Translations under genes and position numbers: made by a program | In this document: positions 48,088 through 58,554 of the stretch, piece by piece | How positions within the stretch are numbered: position 1 is the first letter of the stretch | Layout of the letters: the number at the start of each line of letters is the position of its first letter | Notes under the pieces: model-generated | Told to the model about the DNA's origin: nothing | The model's database searches: none | Seen by the model: only the letters and a program-made list of their open reading frames with translations | Source: Palsa-504 sp963800415 | Lineage (GTDB): Bacteria > Actinomycetota > Actinomycetes > Streptosporangiales > Streptosporangiaceae | NCBI GenBank assembly: GCA_963800415.1 | Contig: CAWDBS010000081.1 | Location: 48,811-112,810 of the forward strand | Direction: 5' to 3' | DNA: 64,000 nucleotides

Positions 48088-48873
48088 ATGACCACACCGA
48101 ACGAGGGCCTCGGCGGCTTCGGGGACACTGCCGCCAGCGACCCGTTGCCCGAGGCGACCGGGCTGGTGCGAGGCGCGACGGAGGCGGGTTACCAGCTCAA
48201 GATCCTCGGCGGCCTCGGAGTCCGGGTCCTGTGCCCCGATTTCCCGCCCCGGCTGCGCGCCGGACAGGACATCGACCTGGCCTGCCTCGGCAAGAGCCGG
48301 CGCAAGATAGCCGGGCACCTGGAGAGCGCGGGCTGCGAGCCGGACCGCCGGTTCAACAACCTGAGCGGCGACCGGCAGATGTACTTCACCGCCCCGTCCG
48401 GGCGGCCGGTCGACGTCATGGTGGACCGGCTGTCGATGTGCCACACGCTGGACTTCAAGCCGTCCTTCGGCTCCTCCTCGATCACCCTTGACCCCGCCGA
48501 CCTGCTGCTTTCCAAGCTGCAGATCGTCGAGCTCAACGCCAAGGACGCGCACGACATCTTCCACCTGCTGTCCGGGCTGCGGGTGGGCCGGGACTCCGCC
48601 CGCCCGTCCATCGACCCGGACCGGTTCGGCGCGGTTCTCGCCGCCGACTGGGGCTGGTGGCGGACGGTCACGGGCAACCTGGCCAAGCTGCCCGACCTGC
48701 TCTCCTCCCAGCCCGGCCTGGCTCCGCCCTACCCGAGGTTCGACGCGCTGACGCAGGCCAAGCAGTTGCACGAGGTCGCCGAGACGGTGCCGAAGGGACT
48801 CAAGTGGAAACTAAGGTCCAATGTGGGCGACCGGGTCCGCTGGTACGAACTGCCCGAAGAAGTGGACCACTGA
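48088..48873 (+). CDS. Nucleotidyltransferase-like (AbiEii/MNT fold) protein
   Basis: 261 residues, GAGGAG before the ATG. LKILGGLGVRVLCPDFP followed by AGQDIDLACLGKS resembles the G-G...DxD pattern of minimal nucleotidyltransferases, and DVMVDRLSMCHTLDF could supply the third acid. LLLSKLQIVELNAKDAHDIFHLL is as found in AbiEii-type proteins. The family transfers nucleotides to tRNA, protein or antibiotics, and some are toxins. It lies 44 bp before a metallophosphoesterase gene and probably shares its transcript. Confidence 0.65.
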   Translation: MTTPNEGLGGFGDTAASDPLPEATGLVRGATEAGYQLKILGGLGVRVLCPDFPPRLRAGQDIDLACLGKSRRKIAGHLESAGCEPDRRFNNLSGDRQMYFTAPSGRPVDVMVDRLSMCHTLDFKPSFGSSSITLDPADLLLSKLQIVELNAKDAHDIFHLLSGLRVGRDSARPSIDPDRFGAVLAADWGWWRTVTGNLAKLPDLLSSQPGLAPPYPRFDALTQAKQLHEVAETVPKGLKWKLRSNVGDRVRWYELPEEVDH

Positions 48874-48917
48874 TCCGGTTCCTGGGATCAGTGGGCAATT
48901 AAGGAAGGCGCGCCGCG

Positions 48918-49857
48918 ATGAAAGTCTTCTTCGCCACAGACATCCATGGCTCCGAGATCTGCTGGCGAAAATTCCTCAACGCCGCTGCCTTCTACAAGGC
49001 CGACATGGTCGTGCTCGGCGGGGACGTGACCGGCAAGGTCCTGGTGCCGATCCTGGCCATGCCGGGCTACTGGGAAGTGTCGTTCGGCGGGCAGCGGCTG
49101 CGGCTGGAGACCAGGGCCGAGCTCGACGAGATCCAGCGCAAGATCCGTGACCGCGGCTCCTACCCCTCGGTGATGGCCCCCGACGAACTCGACGCGCTGA
49201 ACGAGGAGGACGGTTCGGTCGACCGCAGGTTCACCCTGGAGATGACCCGCGGCCTGGACCGGTGGCTGGACATGGCCGACGGCAAGCTACGAGGCGGCGA
49301 CATCCCGTGCATCCTCAACGGCGGTAACGACGACATCTGGGAAATCGACGACATCATCGAGCGGTCCCCGTGCGTCAGCTTCGCGGAAAGCAAGGTGCTC
49401 GACATCGGCGGCTTCCACCTCGCCTCGATGGGCTGGACCAACCCGACGCCGTGGAACACGTTCCGCGAGGCGCCCGAGGACGTGCTCACCACCAAGATCG
49501 ACGCGGTGGTCTCGCAGATACCGGACATGGGCCGGGCGGTGTTCAACTTCCATGCCCCGCCGTACGGCACCGGCCTTGACGAGGCGCCGGCGCTGGACCA
49601 GAACCTGCGGCCGACACATGGCGGCGCGGTCATGAAGCCGGTCGGCTCCAAGGCGGTCAGGGAAGCCATCCTCAAGTACGAGCCCAGTCCTGTCGGTGCA
49701 CGGGCATATCCACGAGAGCAAGGGGGTCAAGAAGCTCGGCCGGACCCTCGCGATGAACCCGGGCAGCTCGTACACCGACGGCGTACTGCAGGGCGCCATT
49801 CTTGACCTGAACGAGAAGAAGGGAAAGGTCACGAGGTACATACTGGTGAACGGCTGA
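48918..49857 (+). CDS. Calcineurin-like metallophosphoesterase; one +1 frameshift
   Basis: Main frame MKVFFATDIHGSEICWRKFL, VVLGGDVTGK, LNGGNDDIWEID and NFHAPPYGTGLD give four of the five metal motifs (DxH, GGD, GND, H). The last, SVHGHIHESKG, lies in the next frame after removal of one A at 49686, continuing to a TGA at 49855-49857. Length after correction is about 312 residues. In place of GNH the enzyme reads GGNDD. Together with the nucleotidyltransferase-like gene it forms a pair with opposite chemistry, nucleotide addition and phosphodiester cleavage. Confidence 0.85.
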
Positions 49858-50087
49858 GGCGCTGGATCGTAACGTGCTCTCACATGCTGAGATTGAGCCT
49901 GCCTGGCCGGCGGGAAATCGCAGCGCATAGGCTTCTACCATTACGAACCGGAGTCCCACAGGTCCCCCTAGCCCTATATTGACGCTAGATACCCAGCAAA
50001 TACGCACATGGAGATACGGCTTCCCGCCTCGTCTATCTCACCCGGGATTGACGAAACGGGTAAATCGGGATAACCGGAGGTTGACAC

Positions 50088-51718
50088 ATGGCGGCAGGAG
50101 CAGTCGGGGAGGAGAGACCTACTCTCTTCCTCCGCAAGGCGACCGGCCTGGTACGCGGCTGGTCCGTCCGGGACTCGCTGATCTACGCGTGCCTGGCGAC
50201 CAATTTCGCGGCGCTCGGGCTCTTCTACATCACCTACGCCAATCCGGCGTTCCCGAAGGGCCAGCTGATCACGGCCGTGGTCATCTCGGGAATCTGGATT
50301 TCCTTCCTGGTGATCGCCTACACCGGGCTCGTCGTCACGATCCCGCGGGCCGGCGGCGACTACGTCTGGCAGACCAGGATCCTGGGCAGCGGGATCGGCT
50401 TCGTGATGGCCGCGACCGGCTGGTGGTTCATCCTGTGGCTGTGGGCGCCGATCTACGGCAACATCCTGGCGGTGCAGCTGTTCGAGCCGCTGTGGGCGAC
50501 GCTCAAGTGGACCTGGCCCGGCGGCGGGGCGGCGTGGTTCGGCACGCACAACGGCGTCTTCATCGTGTCACTGATCACGATCGTGCTGGCCGGCTTCCTG
50601 GTCTCCATCGGCATGGCCGGGTACGCGAAGGTCCAGCGCTGGTGCTTCATCGGCGGCCTGGTCGGCATAGCCGTCATCGTGATCCTGCTGCTGTTCAACT
50701 CGCACGCCGACTTCATCGCCGCATTCAACCGGGAGGGGCAGGACCTGTTCGGCGTCAAGAACTCCTACGTGGCCACCAACGCCGCGGCCGTCAAGGCCGG
50801 CTACACCACATCGCCGCTCGGCTTCGGCCCGCTCGGGCCGACGATGCTGCTGATCCCGTTCCTAATGGCCTTCCTCCTGTGGCCGAACTGGGGCACCACC
50901 CTGTACGGCGAGGTCCGCGGCGCGAGCGACTTCAGGCGGGTGTTCAGCGGCATGTTCTTCGGCCTGTGGACTCACGGTCGTCATCACGGTCATCTGCCTG
51001 CTGCTGATCAACAAGACCGTCGGCTGGGGTTTCTACCAGAACCTCAACTCGCTGTACAACGGCGGCAACCCGACGTTCGGCATCTGGCCGTCCCCGTTCA
51101 TGTTCGCGGGCTGGCTGGTGAACAACACCGCCTTCCAGGTAATCCTGATCCTGGTGCTCAGCCTGTGGTTCTTCGGCTGGGTGGGAACCTTGTTCCTGTC
51201 CTCGACCCGGGTCATCTTCGCCGCCGCGTTCGACCGCGTGCTCCCCGACCGGGCGGCTGAGGTCTCCGAGCGGCGCAGGGTGCCGTTCTATTCGCTGCTG
51301 CTGATGCTGCTGCCCGCGGTCGGGCTGTCGGCGCTGTACGCGTACAACTCGACGTTCAAAACCTATACGCTGGACGCCACCCTGGTCATCGCGGTGACGT
51401 ACCTGTTCAGCGCCATCGCGGTGGTGATCCTGCCGCTGCGCAAGCCGGACCTGTGGTACGCCTCGCCGGCCAGCAAGGTCAAGCTGTTCGGCGTGCCGAT
51501 CGTGCCGGTCTCCGGGGTCATCACGATCGCCCTGCTGGTGTTCAACCTGTACGAGTGGCTCTCGAACGAGCCTGTACTGCTCGAACAACAAGGGCTCGCT
51601 GGTCTACATGGCCGCGATGTACGTGCTGGCCATCGTCATCTTCGTGGGCGCGCGCATCATCCGCAACCGCCAGGGCATCGACCTGTCCCTGATCAACAAG
51701 GAAATCCCGGTCGAATAG
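50088..51718 (+). CDS. APC-family amino acid permease; two +1 frameshifts
   Basis: The ATG has GGAGG upstream. About 12 hydrophobic segments are read in three successive frames. The first covers TYANPAFPKGQLITAVVIS to FFGLW (about 50970). The second runs LTVVITVICLLLINKTVGWG to LYEWLSNE (about 51571). The third is SNNKGSLVYMAAMYVLAIVI, ending INKEIPVE at 51718. Sequence such as PRAGGDYVWQTR and LSSTRVIFAAAFDRVLP is typical of APC transporters. The substrate cannot be read from sequence. Both breaks are single inserted bases. Confidence 0.82.
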
Positions 51719-51822
51719 CCGTCCGGGTTAAATGATCGCGGAGGCTTCGGCGGAGCCTCACTGCGATCATCGTTCGGGAGGCACTGTGGGTGAGTCGGAG
51801 GGCGCTGAAGGGAGTCCGGGAG

Positions 51823-52662
51823 ATGAGCGGCTGCGGCAAGGGCCGGACGTTCCTGGTGACCGGGGCCAATACCGGGATCGGGCGCGCGACGGCGGAGGCG
51901 CTGGCCCGGGGCGGCGGGCGCGTGTACGTCGCGAGCCGGTCCCGGGCCAAGGGCGAGGCGGCGGTGGCCGGGATCAAGGCGGAGACCGGCTGCGATTCGG
52001 TCTGGTTCCTGCCGCTCGACCTGGCCGACCTGGACTCGGTGCGGGCCTGCGCCTCGGCCTTCCTGGCCCTGGGCGAGCCGCTGCACGTGCTGGTGAACAA
52101 CGCCGGCGTCGGCGGAGCGCGGGGCCTGAGCAAGCAAGGCTTCGAGCTGACGTTCGGGATCAACCACCTGGGCCACTTCGCGCTGACCAACGCGCTGCTC
52201 GGCTGCCTGACCGACAGCGCGCCGGCCCGGGTGGTGACGGTGTCCAGCGACTCCCACTACGCGGCGCACGGGATCGATTTCGAGGCGCTGCGCCGGCCCG
52301 CGCGCGGCCTCACCGGACTGCGCGAATACGCGGTCTCCAAGCTGTGCAACGTGCTGTTCAGCCAGGAACTCGCCCGGCGCGTGGCGGGCACCGGGGTGAC
52401 CACGTACGCGCTGCACCCGGGCGTGGTCGCGTCGGACATCTGGCGGCGGGTGCCGTGGCCGGTCCGCCCGCTCATCACCAGGCGCATGCTGTCCGTCACC
52501 GACGGCGCAGCGACCTCACTGTACTGTGCGACCTCGGCGGCGGTGGCACAGGACAGCGGGCTGTTCTACGACAAGTGCGCGGAGCGCGCGCCGAGCTGGG
52601 TCGCGACGCCCGCGCTTGCCACCGAGCTGTGGAAGCGCAGCGAGGAGTGGGCGGCGCCGTAA
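51823..52662 (+). CDS. Short-chain dehydrogenase, retinol dehydrogenase-like
   Basis: 279 residues from ATG 51823 (GGAG and CGGGAG just upstream); a GTG at 51790 is a weaker alternative. Motifs are TGANTGIGRATAEAL (cofactor), NNAGVGG, VTVSSDSH (catalytic Ser) and EYAVSKLCN (Tyr-x3-Lys), with NHLGHFALTNALL as in retinol/WW-domain oxidoreductase types. The basic RSRAKGE after strand 2 suggests NADP. The ligase gene starts 9 bp after its stop. Substrate unknown. Confidence 0.9.
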   Translation: MSGCGKGRTFLVTGANTGIGRATAEALARGGGRVYVASRSRAKGEAAVAGIKAETGCDSVWFLPLDLADLDSVRACASAFLALGEPLHVLVNNAGVGGARGLSKQGFELTFGINHLGHFALTNALLGCLTDSAPARVVTVSSDSHYAAHGIDFEALRRPARGLTGLREYAVSKLCNVLFSQELARRVAGTGVTTYALHPGVVASDIWRRVPWPVRPLITRRMLSVTDGAATSLYCATSAAVAQDSGLFYDKCAERAPSWVATPALATELWKRSEEWAAP

Positions 52663-52671
52663 GCTGAGGGA

Positions 52672-53823
52672 ATGGATCTTCCTGTCAACCCGCCGGTGGC
52701 GCCGATGCTGGCCAAGCCGGTGGACGCGATCCCGAGCGGCGACTACGTGTTCGAGCCGAAGTGGGACGGCTTCCGGTCGATCGTGTTCCGCGACGGCGAG
52801 GAGGTCGAGATCGGCAGCCGGAACGAGCGGCCGATGACGCGCTACTTCCCCGAGCTGGTAGCCGCGATCAAGGCCGAGCTGCCGGAGCGGTGCGTGATCG
52901 ACGGGGAGATCGTGATCCCCGACGCCGAGGGCAGGCGGCTCGACTTCGACGCGCTGCAACTGCGCATCCACCCGGCCGCCAGCCGGGTCGAGCTGCTCTC
53001 CACCCAGACGCCGGCGCACTTCATCGCGTTCGACCTGCTGGCGCTGGACGACAAGGATTACACCGAACGACCGTTTGCTGAGCGCCGGGCCGCCCTGGAG
53101 GGCGCGCTCGCCGCGGCCGGCTCATCCGTCCACCTGACCCCGACGACCTGTGACCGGGAGGTCGCCGCCGGCTGGTTCAGCCAGTTCGAGGGGGCGGGCC
53201 TGGACGGGCTGATCGCCAAGGCGACCGCCGGGATCTACGAACCGGACAAGCGGGTAATGAAGAAGATCAAGCACGAGCGCACCGCGGATTGCGTGGTGGC
53301 CGGCTACCGGGTCCACAAGAGCGGGCACGACCGCATCGGGTCGATCCTGCTCGGCCTGTACTCTGGCGACGGGAAGCTGGCCAGCGTCGGCGTGGTCGGC
53401 GCGTTCGGCATGGAGAAGCGCAAGGAGCTGTTCGGCGAGCTGCAGCCGCTGGTCACCACCTTCGAGGCGCATCCGTGGAACTGGGCGGAGCACGAAGCGG
53501 GCCAGCGGACACCGCGGGCGGCCATGGCCAGCCGGTGGAACGCGGATAAGGACCTGTCGTTCATCCCGCTGCGCCCGGAGCGCGTGGTCGAGGTCCGCTA
53601 CGACCACATGGAGGGCCCGCGGTTCCGGCACACGGCGCAGTTCGTCCGCTGGCGGCCCGATCGCGAGCCGCGCTCGTGCACCTACGCCCAGCTGGAGGAG
53701 CCGGTCAGCTTCGACCTCGCCGAGATCCTGGGGGGCCACTCTGCTGGGGGCGCTGCTCCTGGGGGCGCTGCTCCTGGGGGCGCTGCTCCTGGGGGCTCTG
53801 CTTCTGGGGGGCAGCGTGGCTGA
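52672..53823 (+). CDS. ligC: ATP-dependent DNA ligase, LigC type
   Basis: 383 residues. The nucleotidyltransferase motif I is EPKWDGFRS with the adenylated Lys. IDGEIVIP, HFIAFDLLAL, EGAGLDGLIAKA and MKKIKHERTADCVV (motif V) follow, then an OB domain. This is the compact LigC architecture used in mycobacterial alternative end joining and base-excision repair. The C-terminus after LAEILGG is a GGAAP repeat coded by a 15-bp tandem array. The LigD-type polymerase gene overlaps it by 8 bp, so the two act together. Confidence 0.93.
   Translation: MDLPVNPPVAPMLAKPVDAIPSGDYVFEPKWDGFRSIVFRDGEEVEIGSRNERPMTRYFPELVAAIKAELPERCVIDGEIVIPDAEGRRLDFDALQLRIHPAASRVELLSTQTPAHFIAFDLLALDDKDYTERPFAERRAALEGALAAAGSSVHLTPTTCDREVAAGWFSQFEGAGLDGLIAKATAGIYEPDKRVMKKIKHERTADCVVAGYRVHKSGHDRIGSILLGLYSGDGKLASVGVVGAFGMEKRKELFGELQPLVTTFEAHPWNWAEHEAGQRTPRAAMASRWNADKDLSFIPLRPERVVEVRYDHMEGPRFRHTAQFVRWRPDREPRSCTYAQLEEPVSFDLAEILGGHSAGGAAPGGAAPGGAAPGGSASGGQRG
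53742..53812. repeat. 15-bp tandem repeat at the 3' end of ligC
   Basis: Units of GCTCCTGGGGGCGCT type, about 4.5 copies, encoding GGAAP. They end a few bases before the GTG of the polymerase gene. Confidence 0.9.
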
Positions 53824-55228
53824 GCCGAAGATGGTGCTGGAACTGGCGGGCCGCGAGGTCGCGATCAGCAATCCGAGCAAGGTGTTCTTCCCGCGGGCCG
53901 GGATTACCAAGCTGGACATGGTGCGCTACTACCTGGCCGTGGCGCCGGGGGCGCTGGGCGGCGTCCGCGGGCGGCCGATGGCGCTGAAGCGGTTCGTGAA
54001 CGGCGCCGAGAGCGAGCCGTTCTTCCAGAAGCGGGCACCGGAGAAGCGGCCGGACTGGATCGAGTACCGTCGAGCTGCGCTTCCCCTCCGGCCGCACCGC
54101 GGACGAGGTGGTGGTCAACGACGAGGCCGGGCTGGCCTGGGTGATCAACCTCGGCTGCATCGACCTGAACCCGCACCCGGTGCGCGCCGCCGATCTGCAC
54201 CATCCGGACGAGCTCCGGGTCGACCTGGACCCGGTGCCAGGGGTGGAATGGCCGCAGATCAGGGACGTCGCCCTGGTGGCCAGGGATGTGCTGGCGGATT
54301 TCGGGCTGACCGGCTGGCCGAAGACCTCCGGGTCGCGCGGCATGCACATCTACGCCCGGATCGAGCCACGCTGGGAGTTCGGCGAGGTGCGGCGCGCGGC
54401 GGTGTCGGTGGCGCGGGAGATCGAGCGGCGGGTGCCTGAGCTGGCCACGTCCAAGTGGTGGAAGGAAGAGCGGCACGGCGTCTTCGTGGACTACAACCAG
54501 AACGCCAAGGACCGCACGGTCGCGTCCGCCTATTCTCTGCGCCCGGTCCCAGACGCCCGGGTATCCACGCCGCTGACCTGGGCGGAAGTGCCGTCATGCG
54601 ATCCAGCGGAGCACACGATCGGCACCGCGGCGGCGCGGTTCGCCGCTGTCGGCGACCCCTGGGCGGCGATGGACGAGGCGGCCGGGTCGCTGGACGGGCT
54701 GCTCGAGCTGGCGGCCAGGGACGAGGCGGCCGGCCTGCCGGACGCGCCGTGGCCGCCGCACTACGAGAAGCAGACCGGCGAGGCTCCGCGGGTGCAGCCG
54801 TCGAAACGGCGCAGTGTTGGCTCGGGGGGACGACCCCCCGAAACCCCCCGCTCTTTCTCCCGGGGGGGCCCATCCCCCCGGACCCCCCTTGGGAGGGGCT
54901 CGCTGCCCCCCCGTACCCCCCTGGCCGGCCGCAGGCAGAGCACCAAGCCGCTGATCGAGGTGGCCCGGGCCGCCAGCAAGGACGAGGCCATGGCGGGCCT
55001 GGAGCGATGGAAGGAGCGGCACGCGGCGGTGTGGCCGAAGCTCGAGCCGGCCGACGTCCTGGTCGACTCCATGCGCGGCCGCAGCTCGAGCTGGTACCGG
55101 ATCCGCCTCAACCTGGAGCACGTCCCGGCGGCCGAACGCCCCCCCAGGAGCCCCTCGAAGTGTACGACCGCGGTGCGGGACCCGCTGGGCGGGGTACCGG
55201 GGGGCGCGCCCGTAGCCGTTCGGGGTAA
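53816..55228 (+). CDS. LigD-type polymerase/primase (NHEJ Pol domain); frameshifted and carrying a G/C-tract insert
   Basis: GTG 53816 overlaps the ligC stop. The frame runs SNPSKVFFPRAGITKLDMVRYY to WIE, moves +1 at about 54065 into TVELRFPSGRTADEV, LGCIDLNPHPVRAADL and the catalytic DELRVDLDPVPG (DxD), then SGSRGMHIY and VDYNQNAKDRTVASAYSLR. A G/C-tract repeat adds about 35 Pro/Arg residues near 54818-54930 without breaking the frame. Near 55140 a lost C in a run of seven restores ERPPQEPLEVYD and a TAA at 55226. Without that change the frame would run on antisense to glpK. It fills or extends ends with ribonucleotides in end joining. Confidence 0.83.
54818..54930. repeat. G/C-tract repeat, long copy inside ligD polymerase
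   Basis: Contains GGGGGGACGACCCCCC, then an 81-bp core (54848-54928) that aligns over its full length with 58769-58849, including CCCATCC, GGGAGGGGCTC and CCCCCCCGTACCCCCC. Confidence 0.9.
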
Positions 55229-56744
55229 TTACGATGTCGACCCAGTCGAGGGTGCGCTGGATGGCCTTGCGCCAGCCGGCGTAACCGTCCGCGCGGCGGT
55301 CCGGAGTCCACGACGGCGCCCAGCGTTTCGACTCGTGCCAGTTGGCGCGCAATTCTCCGGTGTCCCGCCAGAACCCGGTGGCCAGCCCGGCCGCGTACGC
55401 GGCGCCGAGCGCGCTGGTCTCGGCGACCACCGGGCGGCTCACCGGGACGCCGAGGATATCGGCCTGCAGCTGCATGCACAGGTTGTTGGCGGTCACCCCG
55501 CCGTCCACCTTGAGCACCTCCAGGCGGACGCCCGAGTCCTGCTCCATCGCTTCGACTACATCCCTGGTCTGGTAGGCGATGGCCTCCAGGGTGGCGCGGG
55601 CCAGGTGCGCACTGGTGTGGAACCGGGACAGGCCGACGATCGCGCCGCGCGCGTCGGCCCGCCAGTACGGCGCGAACAATCCGGAGAAGGCCGGCACGAA
55701 GTAGACGCCGCCGGTGTCGTCGACCTGAGCGGCGAGCGCCTCGCTGGCCGCCGCGCCGCTGATGATGCCGAGCTGGTCGCGCAGCCATTGCACCGCGGCG
55801 CCGGTCACCGCGATCGACCCCTCGAGCGCGAAGACGGCGGGCTCCGCGCCGAATTTGAAGCACACCGTGGTGAGCAGCCCGCTGGCGGACCGGACGAGGT
55901 CCGTGCCGGTGTTCAGCAGCAGGAAATTGCCCGTGCCGTAGGTGTTCTTGGCCTCGCCGGGAGCCAGGCAGACCTGCCCGACGGTGGCGGCCTGCTGGTC
56001 GCCCAGAACGCCGGTGATCGGCAGCTGGGCGCCGAACGGGCCGTGGGGCGACGTCACCCCGTAGGGTTCGGGCGCCGATGAGGGCAGGATCTGCGGCAGC
56101 ATCTGCCGCGGGACGGTGAAGAAGCCGAGCAGCTCGTCGTCCCAGTCCAGCGTCTGGAGATCCATCAGCATGGTGCGGCTGGCGTTGGTGACATCGGTCA
56201 CGTGCACGCCGCCCGAGACGCCGCCGGTGAGGTTCCACAGCAGCCAGGTGTCGACCGTGCCGAAGATGGCGTCGCCCCGGTCGGCGTCCGCGCGCAGGCC
56301 GTCGATGCTGTCGAGCATCCACTGCAGCTTGCCGCCGGAAAAGTAGGTGGCTGGCGGCAGGCCGGCCTTGTGCCTGATCACGTCGCCCCGGCCGTCTCGG
56401 TCCAGGGCCGCGGCGATCCGGTCGGTCCTGGTGTCCTGCCACACGATCGCGTGGCCGTACGGCCGCCCGGTGCGCCGGTTCCACACCAGCGTGGTTTCCC
56501 GCTGGTTGGTGAGGCCGAGCGCGGCCAGGTCGGTGGTGCGCAGGTTCGCCGAGTTCAGCACGGTCTTGACGACGGCGCTGGTGCGCTCCCAGATCTCGAC
56601 GGGGTTGTGTTCGACCCAGCCGGGCCGGGGCATGATCTGCGTGTGTTCCAGCTGGTGCCTGGCCACTTCGGCGCCGGAATGATCAAAGACCATGAACCTC
56701 GTGCTCGTGGTGCCCTGATCGATGGCCCCGACGAAATCGGCCAC
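55229..56744 (-). CDS. glpK: Glycerol kinase; frame lost just before the stop
   Basis: ATG 56744. FVGAIDQGTTSTRFMVFDHSG, LGLTNQRETTLVWNRRTG, YFSGGKLQWMLD, TGGVHVTDVTNASRTMLMD-type sequence, YGTGNFLLLNTG and FSGLFAPYWRADARGAIVGL are all classic GlpK. The natural end RTLDWVD is followed, after removal of one base near 55235, by S and TAA at 55231-55229. As read, the frame instead continues 200 residues antisense to the ligase polymerase gene. The corrected length, about 504, is standard. The corrected TAA abuts the corrected TAA of the opposite gene (TAATTA). Confidence 0.92.
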
Positions 56745-56850
56745 TCCATCTCCCTTTAACGGCCGTTCACCGGCATGTCACGGTTTGCGGGTAGGTTGAC
56801 GATGTACATACTGTAGAACTGCGGCCATAGCGAAATCTGGGGGATGGGTG
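56745..56850. promoter_or_regulatory. Divergent glpK-glpD promoter region
   Basis: 103 bp between the two glycerol genes. TTGACG stands near 56796, followed by the palindrome-like TACATACTGTA, a possible operator for shared glycerol control. No glp regulator is in the window unless it is the RHH gene after glpD. Confidence 0.45.
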
Positions 56851-58554
56851 ATGACGAGTAACGGCGCTCTCGATGCCCGCGACCGTGGCGCGATGCTGAG
56901 CCGGCTGGCGACCGAACGGTTCGACGTGCTGGTCATCGGCGGCGGCATCACGGGCGCCGGGGCGGCCCTGGACGCCGCGTCGCGCGGCCTGCGGGTGGCC
57001 CTGGTTGAGGCGCGCGACCTGGCCTCGGGTACCTCGAGCCGGTCCAGCAAGCTCATCCACGGCGGCCTGCGTTACCTGGAGCAATTCGACTTCAAGCTGG
57101 TCTACGAGGCGCTGCGGGAACGCGACCTGCTGGTGTCCAAGCTCGCCCCGCACCTGGTCAAGCCGGTCTCGTTCCTGTACCCGCTGTACAAGAAGGTGGT
57201 CGAGCGTCCCTACGTCGGGGCGGGCCTGGTCCTGTACGACTCGATGGAGGGCACCCGCAGGCCCGTGCCGCGGCACCGGCACCTGTCCGCCCGCAGCGCG
57301 CTGAAGCGGGCTCCCGCGCTGTCGCCGGACCGGCTGGCCGGCGCCATGCTCTACTACGACGCGCAGGTCGACGACGCGCGGCACACCCTTACCGTCGCCC
57401 GCACGGCGGCGGCGCACAGCGCGGTCGTGGCCACCCGGGTCAGCGCGGTCGGGATGCTGCGCGACGCCGACGGGACGCGGGTGACCGGCGCCCGGGTGCG
57501 CGACGAGGAATCCGGACGCGAGGTCACGGTGACCGCCGAGGTCGTGGTGATCTGCGCCGGGGTGTGGACCGACCTGGTGCACGAACTGGCGGGCGTGCAG
57601 GCCGGCTACCGGGTCCGGATGTCCAAGGGCGTGCATATCGTGGTGCCGCGGGCGGCGGTGGACGCGAACACCGGGATGATCGTGCGGACCGACAAGAGCG
57701 TGCTGTTCTTCATCCCGTGGGCGGAGCACTGGATCGTCGGCACCACCGACACCGACTGGTCCGGCGACCGGGCCGAGCCCGCGCCGACCGAGGAGGACAT
57801 CGAGTACATCCTGAGCGCCGCCAACCGGGTGCTGGCCAAGCCGCTGACCCGCGCCGACGTCATCGCGGTGTACGCCGGCCTGCGGCCGCTGATCGATCCG
57901 AGCGATCAGAACGGCTCCAAGCCCACCACCAAGCTGTCCCGGGAGCACGTGGTCGACGCGCCGGTCCCGGGCCTGGTCAGCATCGCGGGCGGCAAGTTCA
58001 CCACGTACCGGCTGATGGCCAGGGATGTGGTGGACGCCGCCGTGGCCGACTTCGGCCGCGAGGTGCCCGGGTCGGTCACCGACCAGGTGCCGCTGCTCGG
58101 CGCGGACGGGCTGGCCGCGGTCCAGCCCGCGGCGGGGCGGCTGGCCGAGGACTACGGGGTGCCCCGCGCGGCGGTGGAGCACCTGCTCGGCCGGTACGGA
58201 ACGCTCGCCGAAGAAGTGCTCCACCCGATCCGGGCCGACGCCGACCTGGCCCGCCCGCTGGCCGAGGGCCACCCCTACCTGCGCGCGGAGGTCGGCTACG
58301 CGGTCACCCACGAGAACGCCCTGCACGTGGAGGACGTGCTCATGCGGCGGACGCGGCTGTTCATCGAGTCGGCCGACTCGGGCGCCGAGGCGGCCGCCGA
58401 GGTGAGCGCGATCATGGGCAGGCTGCTTGGCTGGAGCCGGCGGCGGCGCGCGGCTGAGACACGGCGCTACCTCGATCTGGTCGAGGCCGAGCAGCCGGTG
58501 ATGGCCATGGATCCCGGTCTGGTGCCCGGTCGGGCCCTCGTCGCGGCGAGATGA
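56848..58554 (+). CDS. glpD: Aerobic glycerol-3-phosphate dehydrogenase
   Basis: 568 residues from GTG 56848, or 567 from ATG 56851. FAD site DVLVIGGGITGAGAALDAAS, SSRSSKLIHGGLRYLEQFDF, GTTDTDWSGD, YAGLRPLI and SIAGGKFTTYRLMA match GlpD. It oxidises glycerol-3-phosphate to dihydroxyacetone phosphate with electrons passed to menaquinone at the membrane. It is divergent from glpK, forming a glycerol catabolic pair. Its stop overlaps the ATG of the next regulator-like gene (ATGA), suggesting co-translation. Confidence 0.96.
   Translation: MMTSNGALDARDRGAMLSRLATERFDVLVIGGGITGAGAALDAASRGLRVALVEARDLASGTSSRSSKLIHGGLRYLEQFDFKLVYEALRERDLLVSKLAPHLVKPVSFLYPLYKKVVERPYVGAGLVLYDSMEGTRRPVPRHRHLSARSALKRAPALSPDRLAGAMLYYDAQVDDARHTLTVARTAAAHSAVVATRVSAVGMLRDADGTRVTGARVRDEESGREVTVTAEVVVICAGVWTDLVHELAGVQAGYRVRMSKGVHIVVPRAAVDANTGMIVRTDKSVLFFIPWAEHWIVGTTDTDWSGDRAEPAPTEEDIEYILSAANRVLAKPLTRADVIAVYAGLRPLIDPSDQNGSKPTTKLSREHVVDAPVPGLVSIAGGKFTTYRLMARDVVDAAVADFGREVPGSVTDQVPLLGADGLAAVQPAAGRLAEDYGVPRAAVEHLLGRYGTLAEEVLHPIRADADLARPLAEGHPYLRAEVGYAVTHENALHVEDVLMRRTRLFIESADSGAEAAAEVSAIMGRLLGWSRRRRAAETRRYLDLVEAEQPVMAMDPGLVPGRALVAAR

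Noticed and set aside
54594..55228. C-terminal extension of glycerol kinase by about 210 residues
   Set aside because: It is antisense to the conserved polymerase gene and disappears when one base is removed before the normal stop.
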